A stretch of 64,000 nucleotides of DNA, taken from positions 1 to 64,000 of the forward strand of contig NZ_JALKIG010000001.1 of assembly GCF_023051165.1 (NCBI RefSeq), read 5' to 3'. The position numbers and the translations under genes are program-made. This document shows positions 16,240 to 24,759 of this stretch, in pieces. Source of the DNA: Veillonella sp. KGMB01456. Its GTDB lineage: Bacteria; Bacillota; Negativicutes; Veillonellales; Veillonellaceae. The notes under the pieces were generated by a model. It made no database searches and had not been told where the DNA came from. It was given only the letters and a program-made list of their open reading frames with translations. Numbering within the stretch: the stretch's first letter is position 1; each line of letters opens with the position of its first letter.

Positions 16240-16602
16240 ATGTTTACGAAAAAAAGCATTTTTTACGACCCAATCGAAGACGGCACCGCCGAAATTTTAC
16301 GTATCAATGCGGATGGCAGCTATAACGTCATATCGGTTAATGTTTTTTACAGCATCGGTGGCGTTGCGCCGGGGTATTTGGAATTTAGAGAACGGGCGGA
16401 AGGCATGGTATTTGAAGACGTAACCATTGGTGAACGAAACTATGGCATGTGGATGCCTATCGGCAAAACGGCCTATAACGAAAAGGCCTCAAAGCTGCTT
16501 GGCAAACCGGTGCAAGGCAATGTGTATATCATTCGCACCGACAGCTATAGAGAATTTCTGGAAGACGAGGATATGGAATATATCCAAAAGGTGCTTGGTT
16601 AA
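16240..16602 (+). CDS. Small DUF3846-like protein, paralogue A
   Basis: 120 residues, not firmly recognised. The C-terminal third (NEKASKLLGKPVQGNVYIIRT) matches the same region of two downstream genes (17142-17555 and 17732-18157), so the three form a local family. The pattern resembles DUF3846 proteins of phages and plasmids. ATG 16240 follows GAGGAGG. The gene begins 26 bases after the pseudo-methylase stop, suggesting co-transcription. Confidence 0.6.
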   Translation: MFTKKSIFYDPIEDGTAEILRINADGSYNVISVNVFYSIGGVAPGYLEFRERAEGMVFEDVTIGERNYGMWMPIGKTAYNEKASKLLGKPVQGNVYIIRTDSYREFLEDEDMEYIQKVLG

Positions 16603-16629
16603 TCAGGCCTGCCGGCGGATATATACGCG

Positions 16630-16730
16630 AAGAGGCATATACGAAGATGCATACATGAAGAGGCATATAGAAAGATGTATAGATGAAGTGGCATATAGAA
16701 AGATGTATAGATGAAGAGGCCTATGCTGAG
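16630..16730. repeat. 28-bp tandem repeat, 3.5 units
   Basis: Units begin at 16630, 16658 and 16686 with a partial fourth at 16714; units 2 and 3 differ at one base. Each contains AAG(A/T)GGCATATA and ends AGATG or ACATG. The unit length is not a multiple of three, so a conserved peptide is unlikely. Confidence 0.85.
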
Positions 16731-16808
16731 TTAAGGGGGATACTATGTTTCGCAAAGACTTTTATCGAAGGCAGTCGAGGCCTTCATTATGAAGACGAAG
16801 AGGAGTAC

Positions 16809-17111
16809 ATGAAGATGCATAAAGTTATGTTGCCGTATAAAAAAGACGGGCGCGTGGTGGCATCCATTCGCGGGGAAATGCGCGGGAGCATGACCTTGCG
16901 TGATGAAAAAGGCAAGGTGTTGGCCCGTTATAGCTTGGTTAATAATTCTACGAAGGTTGTGAATGGTAAAAGCCTTGGTAGGGGCAATTGGTTGGCACAA
17001 CTTTTAGTGGAGTATGTAGCGAGTTTGTCCTGTGAAAAAACTGCTGTGGCTGAGGTTGATAGCGGGAATGAGCCGGAGACGTTGAATAAAATGGCCGAAT
17101 CGGATAATTAG
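16809..17111 (+). CDS. Hypothetical protein in the paralogue cluster
   Basis: About 100 residues if begun at ATG 16809, which follows GAGGAG; the frame stays open upstream into the 28-bp repeats, where coding is unlikely. Visible segments are KKDGRVVASIRGEMRGSMTL and LVNNSTKVVNGKSLGRGNWL; nothing was recognised. It lacks the shared motif of its neighbours. Confidence 0.4.
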   Translation: MKMHKVMLPYKKDGRVVASIRGEMRGSMTLRDEKGKVLARYSLVNNSTKVVNGKSLGRGNWLAQLLVEYVASLSCEKTAVAEVDSGNEPETLNKMAESDN

Positions 17112-17141
17112 TTGTCGTGTGGGAGTAAGGAGCGTGTTTTT

Positions 17142-17555
17142 ATGAAAAAATATAAAGAACTGGAGATTGGGCGTGATGGTGTATCTCGATTTGTAGAAGT
17201 AGAGGCGGGGCCCTATGGTCAAGACGGAATAGCCGGTGCCGCACGACATAGACACTTCTGTAGTATACGGAAAATTAAAGTTAAAAATTTAGGCAAGAAT
17301 TTTTATATCGTTGTAAATGGTCACAACACGATTAATCCGTTTAATAAAGACCCCCGGAAGGGATTTACTAAAGCCGATGATGCCGAACTTTTCAATGAAA
17401 ATGCCTCAAAGCTTGCGGAACGAAATATATTCGGAAATGCCTATGTCGTGAAATTTGATAATGGCACTTACCGTGCCCTCTATGATGAGGATATTAGGGA
17501 GTTGAAAAAAGTATATCCATTTCCGATTAAAGGGGACGATGAGGAGCCAAAATAG
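17142..17555 (+). CDS. Small DUF3846-like protein, paralogue B
   Basis: 137 residues. The C-terminal motif NENASKLAERNIFGNAYVVK matches paralogues A and C, and its N-terminus (YKELEIGRDGVSRFVEVE) matches paralogue C (DKVLKIGYDGHSEFITIE). ATG 17142 is chosen because an AAGGAG site precedes it; the frame also offers a TTG at 17112. A strong terminator follows. The function is unknown. Confidence 0.65.
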   Translation: MKKYKELEIGRDGVSRFVEVEAGPYGQDGIAGAARHRHFCSIRKIKVKNLGKNFYIVVNGHNTINPFNKDPRKGFTKADDAELFNENASKLAERNIFGNAYVVKFDNGTYRALYDEDIRELKKVYPFPIKGDDEEPK

Positions 17556-17627
17556 CACCAAGCGAGCCATATGAAATTAGTAAGAAAAAGCAGGTAAAAT
17601 ACCCGAAAAATTAGCTCATAAAAGAGG

Positions 17628-17673
17628 AAACGCATTACATGTAGTCGAATATTATAAGGTAATGCGTTTTTTT
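17628..17673 (+). terminator. Terminator after paralogue B
   Basis: AAACGCATTAC ... GTAATGCG followed by seven T's, a textbook rho-independent terminator ending the unit that begins at the pseudo-methylase. Confidence 0.8.
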
Positions 17674-17731
17674 ACAAAACTTATTAGGCTATAGGAGATC
17701 GTTGCTATTTAGGGGATAGAGGACTGCTGCT

Positions 17732-18157
17732 ATGAAACGGGATAAAGTGTTAAAAATCGGGTATGACGGCCATTCTGAATTTATTACCATTGAGACCGAT
17801 AACCATGGTTGGGGCAAGATACTGGATATTTGCAAGCACGAAAGTTTTCACAAAGTCGATATATTTGGGGCCTATCGTCTGGCGGGCTATGTATTTGTGG
17901 TTGATGCTAAAAACTCCATCAAGAGGATGGAAGCTGAATTGATAAATCCCTTCTTTTGCCCGCTTGATGACAACTATTATAATGGCAACGCCAGCATGCT
18001 AATCGGCACGAACATCTACGGCAATGCCTATGTGGTGAAGGCCTATGGGATGAAGTACGGGGCTTTTAGCAAAAAAGATATGGGGGATCTGGCAAGGAAA
18101 TATCCGTTTACCATTGATAATTTGAGTGAAATGGGGATTACGCCGAAGGGGCGTTAA
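17732..18157 (+). CDS. Small DUF3846-like protein, paralogue C
   Basis: 141 residues. NGNASMLIGTNIYGNAYVVK aligns with paralogue B, as do the N-terminal 20 residues. It lies beyond the terminator, so it probably has its own promoter. The start ATG has a weak upstream GGGGATAGAGGA. The function is unknown; the local triplication points to diversification. Confidence 0.65.
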   Translation: MKRDKVLKIGYDGHSEFITIETDNHGWGKILDICKHESFHKVDIFGAYRLAGYVFVVDAKNSIKRMEAELINPFFCPLDDNYYNGNASMLIGTNIYGNAYVVKAYGMKYGAFSKKDMGDLARKYPFTIDNLSEMGITPKGR

Positions 18158-18227
18158 AACCGGGAAACGTGAAAATGCGTTAGTTCTGTTGATTGATTTA
18201 AGATGAAACAATATATGCTGATTTGAA

Positions 18228-18265
18228 AATGCGGTTTGAGCGGATATGTGAATTCAAACCGCATT
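18228..18265 (+). terminator. Hairpin after paralogue C
   Basis: AATGCGGTTTGA pairs perfectly with TCAAACCGCATT around a 14-base loop. The stem is strong, but no T-run follows on the plus strand, so termination is possible rather than certain. Confidence 0.5.
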
Positions 18266-18390
18266 AATGCTATATAAGTTTATTTTTATCAAGCCAAAAC
18301 TCCTTGATTAAGGTATAATTAAATATAAGATTAAAAGTGACGATAACTTAGTAAGATGATTAGGTAAAAGGTATCTGTTGAGGTGAGTTT

Positions 18391-19311
18391 ATGGCTATAC
18401 CTAAGTATTTTGAGTTTTTTCCTACAGTTATTGAATGTTTAAGTGATGCTACGTTGCATACTTCAAAAGAAATTCGAGAGTATTGTATTTCTGCATTTAA
18501 ATTGACAAAAGATGATTGCCTTGAACAGTTAGAAAGTGGTCAACTAGTTGTTAATACACGCATAAGCTGGGCTTGTACTTATTTAAAGAAAGCAGGACTG
18601 ATTGATAGACCTCAAAGAGGTTCTTATTTGTTAACTAAATTAGGTAAAGCTGCTTTAAAAGATGGTGTAGATAATATTACATTGGACTATTTAAAACAAT
18701 TTGAAGCTTTTCGCGATTTTGTGCACGTTGAGCCAGGAATACAAAGTAGCGGAAATACCCCTCTTGCTCCTAAATCTGATGATAAAAGTCCGGAGGAGCT
18801 AATTGAATATGCAATGAATCAACTAAATTCATCATTAGCGGATGCATTATTGATTGAAGTAATGAAAATGACACCATATGAATTTGAGAAACTTGTTGTT
18901 AAGTTGTTAATTAAAATGGGGTATGGATCAGCTGAGTTATCTTTAAATTCTGTTACAAAGTTATCTGGTGATGAAGGTGTAGATGGTATGGTTGCTGCGG
19001 ATCGATTAGGATTTGATGTAATTTATACGCAAGCAAAACAATGGAAACCGGATTCGGTAGTAGGACGCCCGGAAATTCAGAAGTTTTTAGGGGCATTAGC
19101 CGGCCAAGGTGTGGCTAAAGGAATATTTATTACAACGGCTAAGGTTTCATCAGAAGCTAGAGAATATGTGGCGAAACAATTGCTACAAAAAATAGTTCTC
19201 ATTGATGGCAAACGACTTATGGAATTGATGATAGAATACAATCTTGGAGTTTCTGTTGAAAATCTTTACACCGTGAAGAAGCTTGATACAGACTTCTTTA
19301 CTGAGGATTAA
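18391..19311 (+). CDS. mrr: Mrr family restriction endonuclease
   Basis: A 306-residue protein, normal for Mrr. The N-terminal Mrr_N winged-helix domain (about 1-95: SWACTYLKKAGLIDRPQRGS) precedes the Mrr catalytic domain (about 165-300). There the PD-(D/E)xK core appears as LSGDEGVDGMV followed by VIYTQAKQW. Family members cut DNA carrying methylated bases. GAGGTGAG supports the start. A truncated hsdM begins 24 bases downstream, so both are part of a restriction locus. Confidence 0.93.
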   Translation: MAIPKYFEFFPTVIECLSDATLHTSKEIREYCISAFKLTKDDCLEQLESGQLVVNTRISWACTYLKKAGLIDRPQRGSYLLTKLGKAALKDGVDNITLDYLKQFEAFRDFVHVEPGIQSSGNTPLAPKSDDKSPEELIEYAMNQLNSSLADALLIEVMKMTPYEFEKLVVKLLIKMGYGSAELSLNSVTKLSGDEGVDGMVAADRLGFDVIYTQAKQWKPDSVVGRPEIQKFLGALAGQGVAKGIFITTAKVSSEAREYVAKQLLQKIVLIDGKRLMELMIEYNLGVSVENLYTVKKLDTDFFTED

Positions 19312-19335
19312 TTAGGCTTGTAAAGGAGAAAAATT

Positions 19336-19974
19336 GTGGCGGACAAAAATACAGTTAATGTTGGATTTGAAAAACAAATATGGGATGCAGCCTGTGTACT
19401 ACGAGGTAATATGGATGCCTCAGAATATAAGGGAGTAGTATTAGGCTTAATCTTTTTAAAATATATTTCAGATAGATTTGAAGATAAACATAAGGCGTTA
19501 GTGGCAGAAGGCGATGGATTTGAGGAAGATATTGACGAATACACTTCAGAAGGTATTTTCTTTGTCCCTAGTGGTGCGCGCTGGAGTGATATAGCTTCTA
19601 AATCTCATACCCCTGAAATTGGTGTAGTTATTGACAATGCAATGCGTGCTATTGAGAAGGAAAATAAACGACTTAAAGACATTTTACCTAAAAACTTTGC
19701 TCGCCCAGAATTAGATAAAGGCAGACTTGGCAATGTTGTTGATCTATTTTCTAATATTAAGATGATTGAGCATGGCAGTGAAAAGGATATACTTGGACGT
19801 ACGTATGAATATTGCTTATCAATGTTTGCGGAACAAGAAGGTAAACGAGGCGGTGAGTTTTTCACACCTTCGTGCATTGTAAGAACCTTAGTTGAGATTT
19901 TACAACCGTATAAAGGGCGAGTATATGAGCAAAGATGCTTGGGATTGATACAATTTAAAGAAAGGTACGCATAG
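19336..19974 (+). pseudogene. hsdM: Type I restriction methylase subunit HsdM, truncated
   Basis: The first 200 or so residues are an authentic HsdM N-terminus (NMDASEYKGVVLGLIFLKYI, then GGEFFTPSCIVRTLVEILQ). The match stops at PYKGRVYE, where the family continues with the AdoMet-binding DP-x-CGSGG motif; a short unrelated tail (QRCLGLIQFKERYA) follows. About 300 residues, including all catalytic motifs, are missing, and no hsdS or hsdR is present. The start is GTG 19336 with AAAGGAG upstream. The breakpoint near 19930 marks the left edge of foreign DNA or a deletion. Confidence 0.85.
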
Positions 19975-20011
19975 CCTAAAAGTCCATATTTAGCGAGGTT
20001 TTAACGTATTC

Positions 20012-20033
20012 CGGCAAAAGGCCGTTTTTTTTT
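20012..20033 (+). terminator. Short terminator after truncated hsdM
   Basis: A short stem CGGC/GCCG is followed by nine T's. It lies just past the chimeric hsdM stop and would end that transcript. Confidence 0.4.
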
Positions 20034-20098
20034 ATGCCCGAAAATAGAGGGGGTGGCTATGAGTAATGAAAGCTGATGGAGGAGAGAAATGAATACGA

Positions 20099-20126
20099 CA
20101 GTAACGATAGCTTTTTATCGTTACTG
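20099..20126 (-). terminator. Hairpin downstream of the RloC-like gene
   Basis: CAGTAACGATA pairs perfectly with TATCGTTACTG around a six-base loop, nine bases beyond the minus-strand stop codon. It lacks a good T-run, so it may be a terminator or a 3' stabiliser. Confidence 0.5.
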
Positions 20127-20134
20127 CCGTTATT

Positions 20135-22405
20135 TTATGCTGGATCCATCATCATGTCATAATGCTGGGACTGTTCCATTACGTCGAATATGAGCTTGAA
20201 CGTATACCTAATTTGTTCAACGCTTTCTGTATCTTCCACGTAGTCCAGCCCGTCATTAAATCGTTGATTTTCGGCTCCTATATATCTTAAAAGTGCATTC
20301 AGTAAATGTTGTTTTTCTCTGTTTTCAGTTCCGTCTGGAGCGATTTCCAGGAAGTCATCTTTTCGTTTCATGATACGGTCGGCCAAAGTTTGACCTTCGT
20401 AACCGCTGATTTGGATAAAGTAGTATTCTAGAATTTGTCTGGCTGTACGCATAATTACAGTAGAAGATGTTGCTTCCTTGTATTCTTTCCATAACGCCGC
20501 GTATGCATCACGCACTGTTGTAAAGTTTTTTTCGATTGCAGGCGTATCACTATTGACATCTTGTTTGACACACAGTTTAACTGTTGAGACATTTCGTTTC
20601 TTTTGAATGAGATAAAAATTTACGCAATGATAGTATTTGAGGCGGTTATATGAAACTTCCTTATGGAAAAAGGCATTATGCGTCAGAATAAAAATTTGTT
20701 TTATATAGCGCGGTGTATCTTGCTTTGAAGCAGAACCGTTATTAAAACAAATGGAAATCATTTCACGGATGATGGCACTGACAATAAAAAGTGACGAACT
20801 ATCCATGCTTGAAACTGGATCATCAATGACAACGATGCGGTCTTTAAAATCACTGTCAGCATGTTCCCTTCCTTTCACTTTGTGATAAAAATAAAGAAAT
20901 GCAATGAAATTGCGTTCACCTTCACTTAAGCCATGCGCCGGGGAGCCATCGTCCCGGATAATTTCATATTTGGCAGAATCGGGTTTATTCTTTTGAAGCC
21001 GAAACCCTTGAAACCCTGAATCCAGCAGCTCCTTATTGATAGCTTCCATTGTCGAATCAACATTGACAATTTGACTATTCAGTTCGGCAATCTGTGATTT
21101 TAAAGAAAGGCCTTTTTGGGTAATGTCATTTTGTTCTTTTGTTAATTTTGAAATTTCTGCATTCACATTTTTTAGACTGGTGCGGTAAGCATCAAGTTCT
21201 TTTTTAGATAAGAAAGCCATATGCTGCCAGACTGATTTTTTACACTCGGCCTGTTTTTCCTGTAAAGAAGCAATGATGTCGTTGTTAGCTTGGATAGCGG
21301 CATTGAATTTTTTTATTAAAGCATTTAGGCTATCAATAAGTTCAGATGTATCTTCTAAGTAAATAGGGCGTGAAGGTGCATCTAATTTCTCCTGTATGAG
21401 ACCTTGGTTAATCTGTACAGTCTTTTTCAGGTTAATAAGCTGTTCTTTGTATACTGTGAAATCAATGTGAGAAAACTCGCAGTTTAGATTATTATCGAAC
21501 TGGGTTAATAATCGAGCAAATGTATTATTGTAAGACTGTTGGAAATTTTCTAGTGAATCGATATCAGACTTATATTCTTCATCAAAACAGGCGGCAAGCT
21601 GTTTTGCAAAATCAGCAGGAAGAAGCTGATGACAATAAGGGCAATGGCCATCTGTTTTTTCTGCAAATAACTCGTGACCTTGTTTGACCCAGTCCGTTGC
21701 ACCTACCGCTTGTATGAATTTGGCAAAAGGAGTATCGGCACTGCTGATGATAGGTTGGGAAAGTAATACCGAATCCAGAGGTTCTTCAGGTAACTCCTTA
21801 CATCCTTCTTTTAAAAGAGGATAAGATTTGGCGCTTTTATCAAATGCAGTTTCATATAAAGCTTTCAGTACCTTGAAATCTTGCTCCTTAGGTTCCTTGA
21901 TGGAGAGCAATTCATCGGTGAATACGGATTTTTTTCCTCTTTTACCTGCAAGTGCCTTTGCAAAGCGGTTGCGGATATCTGCTGTGGTTTCCCAGCAAGA
22001 GGACTCCAATGCGATTCTTAATGCGGGAAGCTTTCCCTTTGCATCTGTAAGTGCATTTTTCTTTTCTTGATACTGCACTGCAAGTTTGTTGCGTTCTTCA
22101 TTTAATTCGGCCACTTTATTCTGAATTTCGATATTTCCTTCGTTCAAACTGAAAACGCCAGGCATAGCAGCATCTTCCTTAATGTTTTTTGCGATGAAGT
22201 CCTGATCATAGACCAGAACCTCAAAGTTGCTGATGTCCGGGGTAATTCCGGATTTTGAACGAATAAGACGGGCAATCGTGGATTTTCCGCTGCCATTTTT
22301 ACCGTAGAAATAGTTAATGAGCGTAGGGTTTATTGTAACGCCATGAAACGTATTGTCGTCGAGAAAAATTGCTTTTATTGCGCCTTGCATTTTCTTTTCT
22401 GTCAT
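20135..22405 (-). CDS. RloC-like AAA ATPase with zinc hook, putative anticodon nuclease
   Basis: 756 residues of the AAA_13/RloC type. Walker A is FYGKNGSGKST (about 33-43), a long coiled coil is interrupted by a zinc hook CPYC (255-258), the ABC signature is LSEGERNF (493-500), Walker B is RIVVIDDPVSSMD (523-535), and LTHN (574-577) is the H-loop. RloC cuts tRNA anticodon loops after DNA damage or phage attack. The tail has R656-x3-E660 (RQILE) and H748, which could be the Arg-Glu-His nuclease triad; that assignment is inferred. It is the last gene of a minus-strand operon whose other three products share a motif, and it sits next to a broken hsd locus, a typical setting for rlo genes. Confidence 0.82.
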   Translation of the reverse strand: MTEKKMQGAIKAIFLDDNTFHGVTINPTLINYFYGKNGSGKSTIARLIRSKSGITPDISNFEVLVYDQDFIAKNIKEDAAMPGVFSLNEGNIEIQNKVAELNEERNKLAVQYQEKKNALTDAKGKLPALRIALESSCWETTADIRNRFAKALAGKRGKKSVFTDELLSIKEPKEQDFKVLKALYETAFDKSAKSYPLLKEGCKELPEEPLDSVLLSQPIISSADTPFAKFIQAVGATDWVKQGHELFAEKTDGHCPYCHQLLPADFAKQLAACFDEEYKSDIDSLENFQQSYNNTFARLLTQFDNNLNCEFSHIDFTVYKEQLINLKKTVQINQGLIQEKLDAPSRPIYLEDTSELIDSLNALIKKFNAAIQANNDIIASLQEKQAECKKSVWQHMAFLSKKELDAYRTSLKNVNAEISKLTKEQNDITQKGLSLKSQIAELNSQIVNVDSTMEAINKELLDSGFQGFRLQKNKPDSAKYEIIRDDGSPAHGLSEGERNFIAFLYFYHKVKGREHADSDFKDRIVVIDDPVSSMDSSSLFIVSAIIREMISICFNNGSASKQDTPRYIKQIFILTHNAFFHKEVSYNRLKYYHCVNFYLIQKKRNVSTVKLCVKQDVNSDTPAIEKNFTTVRDAYAALWKEYKEATSSTVIMRTARQILEYYFIQISGYEGQTLADRIMKRKDDFLEIAPDGTENREKQHLLNALLRYIGAENQRFNDGLDYVEDTESVEQIRYTFKLIFDVMEQSQHYDMMMDPA

Positions 22406-22472
22406 TGAACTCGCCTCGTTTGTGATAGCAAAAGAACAAGCCTTAGCCGGGAAGGCTTAACAATCAGTAGGT

Positions 22473-23093
22473 TTAAATCGGGAACCCCAATTCACGGAAT
22501 TCAGAAATCAAATTGACCTTTTTGACAGTCCAGTGTGTCCGATTGAGTTCACAGAAGCCTTTATGCCCATATATATCAAAATTCAGCAAGTTCTCGTTTA
22601 ATATCTGCTGACTGAATTTCCAAAGAATGGATGGTTTGATGATAATTCCTTCATGGCGTACCTTTATTTTCAGGATGTAGCCGAACCCCGCTTGCTGATC
22701 CGGAGCGGCTAAACCATATCCTTCGTTTTCATGTGCAAAAATAGTAGGAAAGGTTTGAAGCGACTGAATTGCATCATCTGATAGAAGTGCGAACATTTTT
22801 TTTACGTCATCATCAATATATTCTGTAAGTGCTCTTGATGGTTCTATTGAAAAGCAGATTTCTGGATTTTCGATATCAATCATCCCGTCAACTATTAGAT
22901 TGTAATAATCCGTATTAGGAGTCAGCGTCTGGTTGGGCACGATGGTTGGAATTGTTTTTTGTGTGGCATTTATGATTACATTATCAGCATGCTGAATCAA
23001 CGTGTTTTTTTGTCCTTGCTGTGAGATGGACGGCGTAATTGAAGTCGTCGGCTGAGATATAGTGGTTTTGCTCAGAGTTAAATCATTGGACAA
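22473..23093 (-). CDS. Shared-motif protein 3 of the RloC-like operon
   Basis: 206 residues, function unknown. Residues about 22-42 carry ISQQGQKNTLIQHADNVII, the same motif found in the two genes upstream. The remaining domain (GYGLAAPDQQAGFGYILKIK, then FCELNRTHWTVKKVNLISEF) resembles uncharacterised Firmicute proteins, but I cannot name a family. The start is TTG 23093 with GGAG upstream. The RloC-like gene follows after a 67-base gap. Confidence 0.7.
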   Translation of the reverse strand: MSNDLTLSKTTISQPTTSITPSISQQGQKNTLIQHADNVIINATQKTIPTIVPNQTLTPNTDYYNLIVDGMIDIENPEICFSIEPSRALTEYIDDDVKKMFALLSDDAIQSLQTFPTIFAHENEGYGLAAPDQQAGFGYILKIKVRHEGIIIKPSILWKFSQQILNENLLNFDIYGHKGFCELNRTHWTVKKVNLISEFRELGFPI

Positions 23094-23122
23094 TTAGAAT
23101 CACACTCCACTAATTTTTTTTA

Positions 23123-23749
23123 TTACTTGGGTGTTGGCTCTTTTGCTGGCCAAAGTTCGAGATACCGGTCACGTAATTCTTCGCGGATGCGAATAGAATT
23201 AGGCCTTAATTCTTCACGTAATCTTTCTCCTTCTTCAATGGACTGATTTTTACAGATTAAAAAATCAGGGTTAGAGGGGAGTAGCCGCATATATTTATCA
23301 GAGAGATAGTACAAATATTCATTGAAATTGTTTAACGTATGGCAGACGATTTCCTGTATTTTTTCAGATTCGAAATCTCTCCAATCAAACTGCCATTTAT
23401 TGTAGTTACGTTCAATCAATTCAATACAATGGATATCAAAAGCATCGCCTGTCGGATCGATGTGTATGCAGTATTTCAGAATATTTTTATAAGAATTTTT
23501 AAATTCTGCCAATAATTTTGCATCGTTATTGGAAATTTTTATATCACCAAATATAGTACTAGGGAATGTAGATGAGTTTCTGCCTGGCTTTATATTGATG
23601 TTGACCGTGTCAGCATGCTGTATGACTGTGTTTTTTTCCCCATACTGATTGATGCTTTTATCAGTTACTGCATCAACAGAAACATCTGTTGGCTTTATTT
23701 GGCCCTTAGCTGGGAATTTGTTTGACATCTTAACCGCCCCTTTTGCCAT
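23123..23749 (-). CDS. Shared-motif protein 2 of the RloC-like operon
   Basis: 208 residues (201 if begun at ATG 23728, which has a better AAAGGGG site). SINQYGEKNTVIQHADTVNI lies near residues 30-50; the rest is helical and charged with a Pro/Glu-rich tail. No family is recognised. Its first ATG overlaps the stop of the preceding gene (TGATG), indicating translational coupling. Confidence 0.7.
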   Translation of the reverse strand: MAKGAVKMSNKFPAKGQIKPTDVSVDAVTDKSINQYGEKNTVIQHADTVNINIKPGRNSSTFPSTIFGDIKISNNDAKLLAEFKNSYKNILKYCIHIDPTGDAFDIHCIELIERNYNKWQFDWRDFESEKIQEIVCHTLNNFNEYLYYLSDKYMRLLPSNPDFLICKNQSIEEGERLREELRPNSIRIREELRDRYLELWPAKEPTPK

Positions 23750-24609
23750 CAGATATTTAGCGTATCGACATGAGTGATATGGATGTTTTTTTCACCATGC
23801 TGGTTGACTATAGTCGCATTTTGAATGATTTGTGTTTTTGAATAGTTGTTTTCTTCGGTGGTAGACGAATCGTCGGCTTCATAAGCCTTTTCTGAACTTT
23901 GATTGTTTTCTCCGTCAAGTACAGATGCGGATGCCGACTGATGGGATGTGTTGCTGCAAGTAACTTGCAGCTCCTGTTTAATATCGGCTCCTACACGTCC
24001 CTTATATTCTTTAGGGTTGTCGGGATACCAGGAGTGGTAGGTGTCGGCACCTTTTATATTTTCATTAGAACGATTTATGGCGATATAATGCCAAATGCCC
24101 AAAAGGAGATCAGGAAGATTTATCTCTGTACGGGTTATCAGACTCTTCTTTTCGACCCATTTAGGCCAAATGAAAAATTTTTCATTCGTTGGAATTGAGG
24201 AATCCTCCTGTATCAGCCCGAGTAAATTACGGACTAGTTGTTTGTATGCTGATTCATCAATGAAATCCCGGACAAATTGTACCATTGCGGAAAAAGCTTT
24301 AGAATCCTCTTTCTGGATATCTTCCTTAAAGTTTCTGCGTTTGTCATAATCATTAAACTCAATAAAGAGAATAAAATTGTCTTTACATTGTTTAAAACGG
24401 CTGGCATTGGTCTTAAGGCTGCTGCCTTCTGGTTTAAAATCATTATTTAGGTGATAAATTGAAATAAGCCTCCTGAACAGTTCTGGTTCAGAGAGGCTTT
24501 CTTTTTGTCCTTTTGCAAGCTCGGCAGGTGACTTTCTGTGTCTTCGTGCCCTAAGAATCTGGGCAAAGAACGTACCGCCGCAAAGGAAGGGAATAGTTGT
24601 TTTTTCCAT
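23749..24609 (-). CDS. Shared-motif protein 1 of the RloC-like operon
   Basis: 286 residues. The N-terminal part (FLCGGTFFAQILRARRHRKS, then PELFRRLISIYHLNNDF) resembles an uncharacterised family common in Firmicutes that begins with a CGGTFF block. A low-complexity Ser/Glu linker (about 225-255) leads to the C-terminal motif VNQHGEKNIHITHVDTLNI, which ends the protein. In its two neighbours this motif is N-terminal. It is the first gene of the operon, with AGAGGCAA before ATG 24609. Confidence 0.75.
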   Translation of the reverse strand: MEKTTIPFLCGGTFFAQILRARRHRKSPAELAKGQKESLSEPELFRRLISIYHLNNDFKPEGSSLKTNASRFKQCKDNFILFIEFNDYDKRRNFKEDIQKEDSKAFSAMVQFVRDFIDESAYKQLVRNLLGLIQEDSSIPTNEKFFIWPKWVEKKSLITRTEINLPDLLLGIWHYIAINRSNENIKGADTYHSWYPDNPKEYKGRVGADIKQELQVTCSNTSHQSASASVLDGENNQSSEKAYEADDSSTTEENNYSKTQIIQNATIVNQHGEKNIHITHVDTLNI

Positions 24610-24729
24610 GATTGCCTCTGATTTTCAAAATAAACTCAATAAACTCGTTGTCCCATTGCAATAAACCCGATAAACAATATTCTGAAATCACAGATGGGGC
24701 AATGGGGCCGACATAGTTGCCTTTCCATC

Positions 24730-24758
24730 ATTATATCACGTGATGGCATGATTGTCGT
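24730..24758 (-). promoter_or_regulatory. Predicted promoter of the shared-motif/RloC operon
   Basis: Minus strand: ACGACA (24758-24753) and a perfect TATAAT (24735-24730), 17-base spacer, giving a leader of about 110 bases before the first gene. Confidence 0.5.
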
Positions 24759-24759
24759 A

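Noticed and set aside
16630-16730. CRISPR array with 28-bp repeats
   Set aside because: Units are contiguous with no spacers; it is a plain tandem repeat.
19900-20130. attL/attR direct repeat with the right end
   Set aside because: Comparison by eye with 63840-64000 and 62075-62190 gave no shared run long enough to call a core site.
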